Of a stretch of DNA of 64,000 nt, positions 51,721 to 61,681 are shown in pieces. The position numbers and the translations under genes are program-made. Location of the stretch: positions 620,001 to 684,000 of the forward strand of contig NZ_JACHKA010000001.1 in assembly GCF_014203955.1 (NCBI RefSeq), in the 5' to 3' direction. The number at the start of each line of letters is the position of its first letter. Within the stretch, counting starts at the first letter, position 1. The notes below the pieces were generated by a model. That model was given only the letters and a program-made list of their open reading frames with translations, ran no database searches and had not been told where the DNA came from. This stretch comes from Sphingobium lignivorans (GTDB lineage Bacteria > Pseudomonadota > Alphaproteobacteria > Sphingomonadales > Sphingomonadaceae).

Positions 51721-51745
51721 CCCTCTCCCCTTCAAGGGGAGAGGG
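51721..51745. repeat. CCCTCTCCCC/GGGGAGAGGG palindrome
   Basis: Ten-bp perfect arms around TTCAA, between the convergent MBL and rnk genes. A common REP-type hairpin in proteobacteria; may act as terminator, though no T-run follows. Confidence 0.65.
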
Positions 51746-51795
51746 TTGGGAGAGGGGTAGGGCGCGACAGCGCTCCCCCTCCACCCCGGCACCCC

Positions 51796-52197
51796 TCAGG
51801 CGTGCCGCACCTTGTCGATGCGCAGGGTGCGCTCGGCGCCGCCGCGGTCGGGCCAGAGGATGGACTGGCCTTCGCGCAGCCCGATGAGGCCGGCGCCGAC
51901 CGGCGTGAGGATGGAGATGCGGCCGGCCGCGATATCCGCTTCGCCGGGATAGACGAGCTGCACGCAATGCTGCGCCCCGCTCGCCTCGTCGGTGAAGTCG
52001 ACGGTTGCGCCCATCGTCACGGTGCCTGCCGGCATGTCCTGCGCATCATGGACCTCCGCGCGGCCCACTTCCTCGAGCAGCAGCGCGCTCACCTGGGGCA
52101 GGCGCTCGGCGGCGGCCAGGGCGAGATCGGTCAGCGCGTCGGCTTCGGTCTCGATCATGTGCACCGGCGGGCGCCGGTCGGGCGAGGAAAGGGTCAT
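51796..52197 (-). CDS. rnk: Rnk-type GreA/GreB-family regulator
   Basis: A 133-residue protein with a very short N-terminal helix segment and the GreA C-terminal FKBP-like domain (VTMGATVDFTDEASGAQHCVQLVYPGEADIAAGRISILTPVGAGLIGLREGQSILWP). The long coiled-coil with the catalytic acidic tip of GreA is absent, so it would bind RNA polymerase without stimulating cleavage, as Rnk does. It stands alone. The biological role in this group is poorly known. Confidence 0.88.
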   Translation of the reverse strand: MTLSSPDRRPPVHMIETEADALTDLALAAAERLPQVSALLLEEVGRAEVHDAQDMPAGTVTMGATVDFTDEASGAQHCVQLVYPGEADIAAGRISILTPVGAGLIGLREGQSILWPDRGGAERTLRIDKVRHA

Positions 52198-52732
52198 GGC
52201 TGGTCACTCTATATATGTTGATGGAAGATGTCGGCTGGCGAGGGTGGCGGCGCGGCTGCACCGGTCGCGGCCTGTGCCGCATGGTCCCTTGCCAATGGTT
52301 GGCCCCGGGCTCGGGGCATGACGCACCTGACCCGGGGCTAGATGCCCGCGAGGCGCTGTCCCCCGTGATGCCGGGAGCGCAGACATGTTTGGTGGCAAGT
52401 CATGGCGGGCAGGATGTCAGCCCCCTGGCCGACCGTCAACCATGCGTTCGATCATACAGGTTCCGGGGCGGCGGGGAGGGCCGGGCTGGCCGTCTGCCCC
52501 CTCCCGGTATAAGGGCGCGATGCCCGGTGGCCGGTCGGCAGGATGCACCCGCCGGTCGTGCCGGGCGGCGCAAGGAATGGGTTGCGTGGGCGCAAAAAAA
52601 CGCTATAGGCGCTCACTCTCGCGAATGCCCGGCCCCCTTTGAGGTCGCGTCCCTTTGTGGCCGCCGCGATGCCGAACAGGCGGCCAGGCAAGCGACCCGT
52701 TTTGACGATCAAGATTTTGAACAGGTGCCCTC
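52198..52732. other. 535-bp non-coding region upstream of rpmF
   Basis: No supported gene; in many proteobacteria yceD lies just before rpmF, but nothing like it is found here. It holds the likely rpmF promoter (52582-52609). Open frames lack ribosome sites. Confidence 0.6.
52582..52609 (+). promoter_or_regulatory. Candidate promoter of the rpmF operon
   Basis: TTGCGT (52582-52587), 16-bp spacer with an A7 tract, TATAGG (52604-52609). It lies 123 bp before rpmF in the only AT-rich part of the region. Confidence 0.4.
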
Positions 52733-52912
52733 ATGGCTGTCCCTAAGAGAAAAACCACGCCGTCCAAGCGCGGCATGCGCCGCAGCCATGATACGCTGCG
52801 CGTCGAGGCGTTCCAGGAATGCCCGAATTGCGGCGAGCTGAAGCGTCCGCACAATCTGTGCACTGCCTGCGGGCATTATAACGGCCGCGAAGTCGTCGCG
52901 ATCGGCGCCTGA
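52733..52912 (+). CDS. rpmF: 50S ribosomal protein L32
   Basis: A 59-residue basic ribosomal protein. [20 protein letters not shown] is the conserved start and [26 protein letters not shown] the zinc ribbon with two CxxC pairs (all four cysteines present). Heads the conserved rpmF-plsX-fabH-ihfA-merR group on the plus strand. Confidence 0.98.
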   Translation: MAVPKRKTTPSKRGMRRSHDTLRVEAFQECPNCGELKRPHNLCTACGHYNGREVVAIGA

Positions 52913-52935
52913 CACCCGGTCTGGGGGATAATGTC

Positions 52936-53982
52936 GTGACACTGCCGCGAATCGCGATTGATGCGATGGGCGGCGATGAAGGCGTGCGCACCATCGTGGC
53001 GGGCGTCGCGCTCGCGCGACGGCGCCACGAGGGGCTGCGCTTCATCCTGTTCGGCGATGAAGCCCAGATCCAGGACGCGCTCGGCCATCACCCCAATCTC
53101 TCCCGCGCGGCCGAGATCGTTCATACCGATCGTGTCGTCGCCGCGACGGACAAGCCCAGTCAGGCGATTCGCCAGTCGCGCGGCAGCTCCATGGGGCTCG
53201 CCATCCAGGCCGTGAAGAACGGGGATGCGATGGCGGCCGTCTCGGCGGGCAACACCGGCGCGCTGATGGCGATGGCCAAGCTCGCCTTGCGGACGCTGCC
53301 CGGCATCGATCGTCCCGCCCTCGCGGCCTTTCTGCCCACCCTCGGCGACAATGATGTCGTGATGCTGGACCTTGGCGCGAACACCGAGTGTGATGCGCGC
53401 AATCTCGTCCAGTTCGCGATCATGGGCGCGGCTTATGCCCGCGTGGTGCTGGATCTGGAGACGCCGCGTGTGCGGCTGCTCAACATCGGGACCGAGGAGC
53501 TCAAGGGCACCGACGAGATTCGCGATGCCGCGGCGTTCCTGCGCACGGCGTCGGGGCTTCCCCTGCGGTTTGATGGCTTCATCGAGGGTGATCGCATCGG
53601 CAGCGGCGATGCGGACGTGATCGTCTCGGAAGGCTTTGCCGGCAACATCGCGCTCAAGACGGCGGAAGGCACCGCCCGGTTCGTGACTGACGTGCTGCGC
53701 CGCGCCTTCACCAGTTCCCTGCGCTCGAAGGCGGGCTTTCTCCTGTCGAAGCCGGCGCTGCATCTCCTCAAGGTCCATCTCGATCCCAACAATCACAATG
53801 GCGCGGTCTTTCTGGGCCTGAACGGCATGGTGGTGAAAAGCCATGGCGGCGCGGACGAGAAGGGCATCGCCAATGCGGTGCATGTGGCCGCCCGTCTGGT
53901 GGAAGCCGATCTGGCCGCGCGGATCGCCGGGGACATGGCGCGCGTCGGCCCCATATTGAGCGAGGAAATGATCGCCAAATGA
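52936..53982 (+). CDS. plsX: Phosphate acyltransferase PlsX
   Basis: Makes acyl-phosphate from acyl-ACP for phospholipid synthesis. The 348-residue protein starts with a GTG and has [11 protein letters not shown] at the N-terminus, [13 protein letters not shown] and [11 protein letters not shown] in the middle, and [12 protein letters not shown] further on. Peripheral membrane enzyme. It lies 23 bp after rpmF and overlaps fabH by ATGA. Confidence 0.97.
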   Translation: MTLPRIAIDAMGGDEGVRTIVAGVALARRRHEGLRFILFGDEAQIQDALGHHPNLSRAAEIVHTDRVVAATDKPSQAIRQSRGSSMGLAIQAVKNGDAMAAVSAGNTGALMAMAKLALRTLPGIDRPALAAFLPTLGDNDVVMLDLGANTECDARNLVQFAIMGAAYARVVLDLETPRVRLLNIGTEELKGTDEIRDAAAFLRTASGLPLRFDGFIEGDRIGSGDADVIVSEGFAGNIALKTAEGTARFVTDVLRRAFTSSLRSKAGFLLSKPALHLLKVHLDPNNHNGAVFLGLNGMVVKSHGGADEKGIANAVHVAARLVEADLAARIAGDMARVGPILSEEMIAK

Positions 53983-54950
53983 CCTTGCGTTCCGTGATCA
54001 TGGGAACGGGTTCGGCCCTGCCGCGCCGCTGTGTCGACAATGCCGAGCTGGCCACGATGGTGGACACGAGCGACGAGTGGATCGTCGGGCGCACCGGTAT
54101 CCGGACCCGCTATATCGCGGGCGAAGGCGAGACGACGTCCACGCTTGCCACCGAGGCATCGCGCAAGGCGCTCGAGGCGGCCGGCATGGTCCCCGGCGAC
54201 ATCGATCTCATCGTGCTGGCGACGGCGACGCCCGACCAGACCTTTCCGGCCAGCGCGACGATCGTTCAGGCCGCGCTCGGCATCAACGATTGCGTCGCGT
54301 TCGACGTCGCGGCGGTCTGCTCCGGCTTCCTTTATGCCATCACCGTTGCGGACAACATGCTGCGCGGCGGCGCTGCGAAGACTGCGCTCGTCATCGGCGC
54401 GGAAACCTTCAGCCGCATCCTGGACTGGGAGGATCGCGCGACCTGCGTCCTGTTCGGGGACGGCGCAGGCGCGGTCGTGCTGCAGGCGCAGGATACGGAC
54501 GAGGCGACCGGGCGGGGCATCCTCGCCAGCCGCCTGCATGCCGATGGACGCCATAACGGGCTGCTGAATGTCGATGGCGGGCCGTCCACCACCGGCACTG
54601 TCGGCAAGGTGCGCATGAAGGGGCAGGACGTGTTCCGCCATGCCGTCGTCAATCTCGCCCAGGTCATGCGCGAAGTGCTGGAGGATGTCGGCGTCACGCC
54701 CGATCAGGTGGATTGGGTGATCCCGCACCAGGCCAATGCGCGCATTCTGGACGCGACCGCGCGCAAGCTCGGGCTCGATCCCGCGCGCGTGGTGGTGACG
54801 GTGGACCGGCATGCCAACACCTCGGCCGCCTCGGTTCCGCTGGCGCTCGACACGGCCGTGCGGGACGGGCGAGTCAAGCAAGGCGATCTCGTCGTGCTGG
54901 AGGCGATGGGCGGCGGTTTCACATGGGCCGCTTCGATCCTGCGCTACTGA
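53979..54950 (+). CDS. fabH: Beta-ketoacyl-ACP synthase III
   Basis: Starts fatty-acid synthesis by condensing acetyl-CoA with malonyl-ACP. The 323-residue thiolase-fold enzyme has the catalytic triad Cys114 ([11 protein letters not shown]), His250 ([10 protein letters not shown]) and Asn280 ([10 protein letters not shown]). GTGIRTRY-like [11 protein letters not shown] near residue 40 is also typical. Start overlaps plsX stop. Confidence 0.98.
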   Translation: MTLRSVIMGTGSALPRRCVDNAELATMVDTSDEWIVGRTGIRTRYIAGEGETTSTLATEASRKALEAAGMVPGDIDLIVLATATPDQTFPASATIVQAALGINDCVAFDVAAVCSGFLYAITVADNMLRGGAAKTALVIGAETFSRILDWEDRATCVLFGDGAGAVVLQAQDTDEATGRGILASRLHADGRHNGLLNVDGGPSTTGTVGKVRMKGQDVFRHAVVNLAQVMREVLEDVGVTPDQVDWVIPHQANARILDATARKLGLDPARVVVTVDRHANTSAASVPLALDTAVRDGRVKQGDLVVLEAMGGGFTWAASILRY

Positions 54951-55104
54951 TCATTGCGCCCTGCGCAACGGTTGGGCAATTTTCCGCCCAGAATCGGCGG
55001 CTTGCCCCTTATGTTCCCATTGCAAAGCCCGTATTTCTGGCTCACAGATCATGTTGCGGCGATATGGGGGTGTGGCCGCGAATCTTTCGTTTTTGGGGGA
55101 CGAA

Positions 55105-55401
55105 ATGAGTGCTGATGAAACCTTGACCCGTGCCGAGATCGCCGAGCAGCTCAATCGCCAGATCGGCCTGTCGCGCGCGGAGTCGGCGCAACTGGTCGAA
55201 CAGGTGCTGGAACTGGTGACCGAAGCGCTGGAACATGGCGAGAATGTGAAGATTTCCGGCTTCGGGACATTCGTGCTGCGCGACAAGAATGAGCGGATCG
55301 GCCGCAATCCCAAGACCGGCATCGAGGTCTCGATCACGCCGCGCCGGGTGCTGACCTTCCGTCCGAGCCAGTCGCTGCGCGATCGCGTCGCGGGCGCCTG
55401 A
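55105..55401 (+). CDS. ihfA: Integration host factor alpha subunit
   Basis: A 98-residue DNA-bending protein. [21 protein letters not shown] is the dimer core, [25 protein letters not shown] the arm with the proline that intercalates into DNA, and [19 protein letters not shown] the end. Start at 55105 has GGGGGA before it and agrees with family length; upstream open frame is not used. Acts as a heterodimer with IhfB (not in the window). Confidence 0.96.
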   Translation: MSADETLTRAEIAEQLNRQIGLSRAESAQLVEQVLELVTEALEHGENVKISGFGTFVLRDKNERIGRNPKTGIEVSITPRRVLTFRPSQSLRDRVAGA

Positions 55402-55451
55402 AACGCCCGAGCCGGATTGACCCGCGCGGCGGGATCGTTGCACAATGCGCC

Positions 55452-55955
55452 ATGGCCAAGGATGACGGCGCGTTTTTGACGATAGGAGAGCTGGCTCAGG
55501 AACTGGGCGTCGCTCAACATATCCTGCGCTATTGGGAAACGCGCTTCCCGCAACTCCGTCCGCTGCAGCGCTCGGGCAATCGCCGTTATTACCGGCCCCG
55601 CGACGTGGAGATCGCCCGGCGTATCAACCGGCTGCTCAACGAGGAAGGCTTCACCGTCAAGGGCGCCCAGCGCGCCCTCGCGGGACGGAGCCCGGCGCCG
55701 GCCGACATGCCTGCCCCGGCACCGGCCGCCAACGATGCCGCAACCGCGCCCACCGATGCCGCGCCCGCGCTGCAGCAGGCAGCCCCTGTCGCCCCGGTCC
55801 CGCCGGCCGGTCCGCAAGGCGTGCTGCCGATCGGGGATCTGCCGGTGGCCGCCCGGCCCGCGCCGCGTCAGGTCGCGCAGACCGATCTCGCGCTGCTCAT
55901 TGCCCGGCTGACCGTCATTCGCCAGAATCTCGCGGACGCGATCGAGGGCGCCTGA
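55452..55955 (+). CDS. MerR-family regulator downstream of ihfA
   Basis: A 167-residue protein with an N-terminal MerR winged helix (FLTIGELAQELGVAQHILRYWETRFPQLRPLQRSGNRRYYRPRDVEIARRI) and a long Pro/Ala-rich linker (about 77-135) ending in a short helix. The YWE-RFP form and this position after ihfA are widely conserved in proteobacteria. No effector-binding domain is visible. Target genes unknown. Confidence 0.92.
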   Translation: MAKDDGAFLTIGELAQELGVAQHILRYWETRFPQLRPLQRSGNRRYYRPRDVEIARRINRLLNEEGFTVKGAQRALAGRSPAPADMPAPAPAANDAATAPTDAAPALQQAAPVAPVPPAGPQGVLPIGDLPVAARPAPRQVAQTDLALLIARLTVIRQNLADAIEGA

Positions 55956-55989
55956 GTCCCTGAGGCCTGCCGCCGGCGCGGCGGCCCGC

Positions 55990-56541
55990 TCAGCGCTGGT
56001 CCGGGCCCAGTGCCGGGTCGAGATCGCGCGGCCGCATGAAGCTGCGCAGCGTTGCCCGCCCGGCGAAATCATGGGCCAGGCTCGCCCAGTCCGTGACATC
56101 GAAATCCAGCACGGCAAGCGCGGCGGTAGGGAATTTGGTCTCGACCGAATCGCGCAGTGGCGATCGCGCATCGTCGGGCACGGCGGTGAGGATCAGCTCC
56201 TCCAGCCCGGGGCTGTGCCCGGCGAGCAGGATGCTCGAAGCCGGCTCCCGCGTCTCCGCCAGCACTTCGGCCAGCGTCGTTCCGGCCGCCAGATAGATGC
56301 GCAGGTCATAGGCCGGCTCGGGGCACGCGCCATAAGCCTCGCGGAAATGGCGCAGCGTATCGACCACCCGCGCGGCGGGCGAGGCAATGATGGCATCGAA
56401 GGTCAGCCCATGATGAGCGGCCCAGCGGCCCATCACGGCGGCGGCGCGATGTCCCCGGTCGTTGAGGCTGCGGTCGAAATCCCGCAAGGCGGCGTCGCTC
56501 CAGTCGGATTTCGCGTGACGCAGGACGATGACTCTCTTCAT
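55990..56541 (-). CDS. SixA-like histidine phosphatase
   Basis: A 183-residue phosphoglycerate-mutase-fold phosphatase with the RHAK motif (catalytic His8), SPAARVVDT with the second arginine, and LAGHSPGLEEL with the second histidine. SixA removes phosphate from histidine-phosphotransfer domains; in alphaproteobacteria the targets are less certain. Start overlaps the DinG-like helicase stop by ATGA, so both are on one mRNA. Confidence 0.9.
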   Translation of the reverse strand: MKRVIVLRHAKSDWSDAALRDFDRSLNDRGHRAAAVMGRWAAHHGLTFDAIIASPAARVVDTLRHFREAYGACPEPAYDLRIYLAAGTTLAEVLAETREPASSILLAGHSPGLEELILTAVPDDARSPLRDSVETKFPTAALAVLDFDVTDWASLAHDFAGRATLRSFMRPRDLDPALGPDQR

Positions 56542-59303
56542 TCCCTTGTCGGCACTCCCTCGATCCGCGACCCGTTCTGCGCCTCCTGCCTCAATTTCGT
56601 AGCGGAACCAAGCCGGGAGCGCACTCTTTCGATCGCTTCGTCGAGCGGGATGCGCAGGATCGGGACGCCGGGGGGAAAGGCGCCCAGCAGCCTGCTCGGC
56701 ATGGCGGCGGAGAGGATCACGAACTGGCCGCGATCGTCCGCGCGGCGGATGAGGCGGCCGAAGGCCTGCGCCAGCCGGGCGCGAACCTGCCGGTCGTCAT
56801 GCGCCGTCGGGGCGCCGCTCGCCTGGCGCCGCACCGCGTTCAGCACCGATGGCTTGGGCCATGGCACGCCTTCCATCACGACGAGGCGCAGCGAATCGCC
56901 CGGCACGTCCACGCCGTCGCGCAGCGCGTCGGTGCCCAGCAGCGAGGCGCGCGGATCGTCGCGGAACATGTCGATCAGGGTCGCCGGGTCGAAAGGGTCG
57001 ACATGCTGCGCGTAGAGCGGCAGCCCGGCCCGCGCGAGCCGATCCGCGATTCGCGCCTGCACGGATCGCAGCCGACGGATGGCCGTGAAGAGGCCGAGCG
57101 TGCCGCCGCCCGCTGCCTCGATGAGCCGCGCATAGGCGCCCGCCAGCGCGGGCAGGTCGCCGCGCTTGATGTCCGTAACGATCAGCACTTCGCTCTGGCT
57201 GGCATAATCGAACGGGCTTTCCACATCGAACCATCGCGGCGTGGCGGCGAGATGGCTGGCGCCGGTGCGGCCAATCGCCGTGTCCACGTCGCCGCCCGCG
57301 CGCAGGGTGGCGGATGTGACGAGCACGCCATGCGCCGGCTGCAGCACCACTTCGGCCAGCGGCCGGGTGGGGTCGAGCCAGTGGCGATGCAGGCCGATGT
57401 CATATTCGCGCCCCTCCGCGCGGTCGACGGCAAGCCAGTCGACGAAATCGGGGTCCGGCGCGCTGCCCACGCGCAGCAGCAGGGCGATCCAGCTGCGCAG
57501 CAGGTCGCACCGCCAGCCGAGCGCGGAGATCGCGCCGTCGATGCGGGCCCGGGCCGGCGCGTCGAGCCAGTCGGGCGCGAGTTCGATCACGGCGACGAGC
57601 CGCTTGGCGAGCCGCTGCAGTGGCGTCAGCAGCGCCTCGAGCGCCGCCGCGCCTTCCGTCGCGGCATCGATCAGAGCGCCATCGGCCTCGGCCAGGTCCA
57701 CTTCCAGCCCATAGCCGGGGTCGGTTTCCTTCCCGTCACGCTCGGCGCGGGCATAGACGGTGTCGCGCACCGCGCAGAGCAGCGCCTCGATCTCGCCGTC
57801 CGGCGCGCGTTCGTGCACGCGACGCATCCACTCCTCGCCCGGCAGCGCCCGCGCCGCCTCGCGCGCGTCGTCGATGGCGTGAGCGCCGTCGGCGTCGTAG
57901 CTCGCCACGTCGGAGAGGCGCGCCGCAAGGCCCCGCCGCCGTCCGCGCCGCTCCTTCTCCGGCCCCATGATCCAGCGGCGCAGCTCGATGGCCTCGCGGC
58001 CGGTCAGCGCGGCGGCGAAGGTCGAATCGGCCGCGTCGAAGAGATGGTGGCCCTCGTCGAAGACGATCCGCGTCGGCGCGCCCTGCGTCTCGCGCCCGCG
58101 CGCGGCATTGATCATCACCAGCGCATGATTGGCGATGACGATGTCCGCGCCCTGGCTCGCCCGGCTCGCGCGCTCGATGAAGCAGGTGCGGAAATGCGGG
58201 CAGCCGGCATAGATGCATTCGCCGCGCCGGTCGGTGAGCGCGGTAGCCCCCGCGCGGCGGAAGAGGGCGGGCAGCCATCCCGGCATGTCGCCGCCCACCA
58301 TGTCGCCGTCGCGCGAATAGGCCGCCCAGCGCGCCACGAACTGCGCGAGCACGGCCGCGCGCCCCGCGAAGCCGCCTTGCAGCGCGTCTTCCAGGTTGAG
58401 CAGACAGAGATAGTTCTCGCGGCCCTTGCGGATGACCACATGCCGGCGGAAGCTGGCGTCGTCCGGATAATGGCGGCGGGCTTCGCGGTCGAGCTGGCGT
58501 TGCAGCGCCTTGGTGTAGGTGGAGATCCACACGGTGCCGCCCGCGCGTTCCGCCCAGAGCGTGGCTGGCGCGAGATAGCCCAGCGTCTTGCCGATGCCGG
58601 TGCCGGCCTCGGCCAGCACGATATTGGGTATGTCCTGCCGCGTGCGCGGATCGAAGCCGTCGGCGGCGGCGAGCGAGAAGTCGCGCTGGCCGCTGCGCGT
58701 CTCGGCGCCCTGCCCGGTCAGGGCGGCGAGCCGGCCGAGCACCTCCTCGTCGGCCAGCGTCACCGGGCGGGGCTGCGGACGCGGCGGCTGGTCCTCCCAT
58801 TGCGGCAGGCGGCTGAACAGCCAGCGCTCGGCCTGCGCGGGCTGGGCGATCCGGTCGCGCAGCAGCGGCACCCAGCTCCAGCGCAGCCGCTCGAGCTGCT
58901 TCAGGCTCGTCCATGCGCCTTCGCGCTCGGCCCAGTCCGGCCGCCCGGCCCAGTCCAGCATGGCAAGAGCGAGGTGCGGCACCAGCGCGGTCGCTTGGGT
59001 ATCGTTGGCCGGTGGCGCCATGCCGAGCGCGCGCGCCAGCCCGGCGACCGTGGGAATGACGAAACGCGCGGGGAAGAGGAAAGCGAAGAGTTCGAGCAGG
59101 TCGAGTCCGGAGAGGTCCGCATGGCCCAGGCGCGCGCCGAGCAGCGGGGCATTCACCATCAGCAGCGGTGTGTCGGCCGCACGCGCCAGTGCTTCGCCCC
59201 GGCTCAGGGAAAGGACGTCGTCACCCCCGTCGCTCAGCCAGATCCCGGCATGGTTGGCGTGCAGCGCGGGCGGAAGCGGGACGGGGAGGGAAGAGAGAGC
59301 CAC
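56538..59303 (-). CDS. DinG/XPD-family ATP-dependent DNA helicase
   Basis: A 921-residue superfamily 2 helicase. Walker A is AEAGTGIGKT (231-240), the DEAH-type box is VFDEGHHLFD, and cysteines in YLCLLN, CIYAGC and FRTCF give a four-cysteine iron-sulfur cluster. The C-terminal half has SATLRAGGD and the QAFGRLIRR motif VI. The ~200-residue N-terminal part before Walker A is extra relative to E. coli DinG and has no clear domain. Probably acts on R-loops or damaged replication forks. Ends in a 4-bp overlap with the phosphatase gene. Confidence 0.92.
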   Translation of the reverse strand: MALSSLPVPLPPALHANHAGIWLSDGGDDVLSLSRGEALARAADTPLLMVNAPLLGARLGHADLSGLDLLELFAFLFPARFVIPTVAGLARALGMAPPANDTQATALVPHLALAMLDWAGRPDWAEREGAWTSLKQLERLRWSWVPLLRDRIAQPAQAERWLFSRLPQWEDQPPRPQPRPVTLADEEVLGRLAALTGQGAETRSGQRDFSLAAADGFDPRTRQDIPNIVLAEAGTGIGKTLGYLAPATLWAERAGGTVWISTYTKALQRQLDREARRHYPDDASFRRHVVIRKGRENYLCLLNLEDALQGGFAGRAAVLAQFVARWAAYSRDGDMVGGDMPGWLPALFRRAGATALTDRRGECIYAGCPHFRTCFIERASRASQGADIVIANHALVMINAARGRETQGAPTRIVFDEGHHLFDAADSTFAAALTGREAIELRRWIMGPEKERRGRRRGLAARLSDVASYDADGAHAIDDAREAARALPGEEWMRRVHERAPDGEIEALLCAVRDTVYARAERDGKETDPGYGLEVDLAEADGALIDAATEGAAALEALLTPLQRLAKRLVAVIELAPDWLDAPARARIDGAISALGWRCDLLRSWIALLLRVGSAPDPDFVDWLAVDRAEGREYDIGLHRHWLDPTRPLAEVVLQPAHGVLVTSATLRAGGDVDTAIGRTGASHLAATPRWFDVESPFDYASQSEVLIVTDIKRGDLPALAGAYARLIEAAGGGTLGLFTAIRRLRSVQARIADRLARAGLPLYAQHVDPFDPATLIDMFRDDPRASLLGTDALRDGVDVPGDSLRLVVMEGVPWPKPSVLNAVRRQASGAPTAHDDRQVRARLAQAFGRLIRRADDRGQFVILSAAMPSRLLGAFPPGVPILRIPLDEAIERVRSRLGSATKLRQEAQNGSRIEGVPTRE

Positions 59304-59439
59304 GCCGCACCCATAGCCTGCTCGCTACGAGGTGGGAACGCTTGGAGAACATTGCGGGGAAGATTTTTGCCCGGGGCGGTGGCGGGATGGTCCCTGCCAG
59401 CGTCAGCGCCGATGCCGGGGTGGTCGCCCGGTCGTGCGT

Positions 59440-59850
59440 TCAGCCCGTGCGGCGGCCGAAGCCCCCGGTCGCGCGGCCGAAGGAGCGCAGGCCCTGTCCG
59501 CCGAGCCGCGCCTGCATCGGTTCATAAGCGAGGTGCGTGCCGGTCGGTGCCTCGCCGGGCAGCTGGCTGGCGCGCGCGAGCATCAGCCGCTCGTGCAGGG
59601 GGCCGTCGGTGAGCGGGAAGGAGAATTTCACGCCCATGCGATCCACTTCGGCCCAGCGGCACTGGGCGTAGAGGGTCTGGCCCATATATTCGATCTGGAA
59701 GCGCGTTCCGGCCGGCAGGGTGCAGCCGATGACCTGCGCGCCATGTTCGGTCATGTCGGCGATGGCCGCCTCCAGCGAGTCGAGCACAGTCGTGATCGTC
59801 ACCGGGATTTCGACGCCGATCCGCCTTTGCCGCTCAACCTGTGTTTCCAT
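59440..59850 (-). CDS. PilZ-domain protein
   Basis: A 136-residue protein. The N-terminal RQRRIGVEIPVTI gives an RxxxR-like motif and ADMTEHGAQV a D-x-T-x-x-G motif, the two c-di-GMP contacts of PilZ; RMGVKFSFPL is the closing strand. The RxxxR is shifted (R-Q-R-R), so binding strength is uncertain. The last ~40 residues are Gly/Arg-rich and probably disordered. It likely links c-di-GMP to motility or surface traits. Confidence 0.85.
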   Translation of the reverse strand: METQVERQRRIGVEIPVTITTVLDSLEAAIADMTEHGAQVIGCTLPAGTRFQIEYMGQTLYAQCRWAEVDRMGVKFSFPLTDGPLHERLMLARASQLPGEAPTGTHLAYEPMQARLGGQGLRSFGRATGGFGRRTG

Positions 59851-60033
59851 GCCCGTTTCCTTGTGTCTCCGCCATGCTGCGTCACCGTTCGAAGTCGTTT
59901 CGAAAACTGCCCTCTAGCGTGTTATATTAGGACTGCACTGGTAAAATTTCCCGTAACCGCGAATATTGGAAATGGGGGCGTGCCGGGCTTTTTGGCTTGG
60001 CGCTCCCGGTGACTTGAAGCTAGAGCGCCGGCC

Positions 60034-61635
60034 ATGACGACGCGTGCGATATCTCCCGAGCTCCGTGAAGCCGCCAGGGTCTCCAAGGCCTGGCCCTATG
60101 AGGAAGCGCGCAAGCTGCTCAAGCGCTATCCCGGCGGCAAGCCGGATGGCGCGCCGGTGCTGTTCGAGACCGGCTATGGTCCCTCGGGCCTGCCGCATAT
60201 CGGCACCTTCAACGAAGTGCTGCGCACCACCATCGTGCGCCATGCCTATGAGGAGCTGTCCGGCGCGCCCACGCGCCTCGTCGCGTTCAGCGATGACATG
60301 GACGGGCTGCGCAAGGTGCCGGACAATGTGCCCAATCAGGCCATGCTGGCGGATTATCTCGGCAAGCCGCTCACACAGGTGCCTGATCCCTTCGGCAAGT
60401 TCGAGAGCTTCGCGCATCACAACAACGCGATGCTGCGCGACTTTCTGGACAGCTACGGCTTCGACTATGAGTTCGTCTCCTCGACTGACATGTATCGCGG
60501 CGGCCAGTTCGACGACGCGCTGAAGAATGTCCTGCGCCATTATCAGGCGATCATGGACATCATGCTGCCGACGCTGCGCAAGGAGCGGCAGGCGACATAT
60601 TCGCCGGTCCTCCCGGTCAGCCCGAAGAGCGGGAGCGTGCTGCAGGTCCCCATCGAGGTGGTGGATGCCGATGCCGGTATCGTGCGCTTCACAGATGAAG
60701 GCGATGTGATCGAGCAGTCCATCCTGTCCGGCGGCGCCAAGCTGCAGTGGAAGGTCGACTGGGCGATGCGCTGGGTCGCGCTCGGCGTCGATTACGAGAT
60801 GGCCGGCAAGGACCTGATCGACAGCGTCACGCAAAGCTCCAAGATCGCCCGCGCGCTCGGCGGCCGCCCGCCCGAGGGCTTCAATTACGAGATGTTCCTC
60901 GACGAGAAGGGCGAGAAGATCTCCAAGTCCAAGGGCAACGGCCTCTCGATCGAGCAGTGGTTGACCTATGGCACGCGGGAAAGCCTCGCTTTCTATATCT
61001 ATCGCGAGCCCAAGGCGGCCAAGCAGCTCCATATCGGCGTGATTCCGCGCGCGGTGGACGATTATGAGCAGTTCCGCGCCGCTTATGCCGGCCAGCCGCT
61101 CGACAAGCAGCTCGGCAATCCCGTGCATCACATCCACAATGGCGATGTGCCGCAGGACGGGTTGCCGGTCACCTTCGGGCTGCTGCTCAATCTCGTCGGC
61201 GTCATGGGCGCGGATGCGACGGAGCATCAGGTCTGGGCCTATCTGCGCAATTATGCGCCCGACGCCACGGTGGAGCGCTATCCGCGCCTCGGCGGGCTGG
61301 TGCGTCATGCGCTGGCCTATAATCGCGATTTCATTGCGCCCACGCTGCGGCGGCGGGCGCCCGAAGCCCATGAGGCGATGGCCCTGCGCGAGCTGGATGC
61401 CCAGCTTGCCGCGCTCGATCCGCAGGCGGGGGCGGAGGAGATCCAGAACATCGTCTATGCGATCGGCAAGGATCCGCATTACGGCTTCGAGCAGCTTCGC
61501 GACTGGTTCAAGGCGCTTTACGAGACCTTGCTCGGGGCCGAGCAGGGGCCGCGCATGGGCAGCTTCATCGCGCTCTACGGCGTCGAGAACAGCCGCGCGC
61601 TGATCGCGCGGGCGCTGGAAGCCGCGCCTGCCTGA
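60034..61635 (+). CDS. lysS: Class I lysyl-tRNA synthetase
   Basis: Charges tRNA-Lys. This is the class I (Rossmann-fold) form found in archaea, spirochaetes and many alphaproteobacteria, not the common class II LysS. The 533-residue enzyme has HIGT (55-58) within TGYGPSGLPHIGTFNEV and the KISKSKGNG signature (about 295). The C-terminal anticodon-binding helical cage is complete. ATG 60034 fits family starts. A GC-rich stem region lies upstream but no regulatory element was recognised. Confidence 0.97.
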   Translation: MTTRAISPELREAARVSKAWPYEEARKLLKRYPGGKPDGAPVLFETGYGPSGLPHIGTFNEVLRTTIVRHAYEELSGAPTRLVAFSDDMDGLRKVPDNVPNQAMLADYLGKPLTQVPDPFGKFESFAHHNNAMLRDFLDSYGFDYEFVSSTDMYRGGQFDDALKNVLRHYQAIMDIMLPTLRKERQATYSPVLPVSPKSGSVLQVPIEVVDADAGIVRFTDEGDVIEQSILSGGAKLQWKVDWAMRWVALGVDYEMAGKDLIDSVTQSSKIARALGGRPPEGFNYEMFLDEKGEKISKSKGNGLSIEQWLTYGTRESLAFYIYREPKAAKQLHIGVIPRAVDDYEQFRAAYAGQPLDKQLGNPVHHIHNGDVPQDGLPVTFGLLLNLVGVMGADATEHQVWAYLRNYAPDATVERYPRLGGLVRHALAYNRDFIAPTLRRRAPEAHEAMALRELDAQLAALDPQAGAEEIQNIVYAIGKDPHYGFEQLRDWFKALYETLLGAEQGPRMGSFIALYGVENSRALIARALEAAPA

Positions 61636-61681
61636 TCCCTGTTGAGGGGAGGGACGGGCAGGACGTCTTGCGCCTCGCCGC

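Noticed and set aside
52005..52841. Plus-strand frame of 278 codons spanning rnk and rpmF
   Set aside because: Overlaps two certain genes in the wrong frame or strand.
56799..59612. 937-codon open frame antisense to the helicase
   Set aside because: Shadow of the helicase gene; no motif, biased composition.
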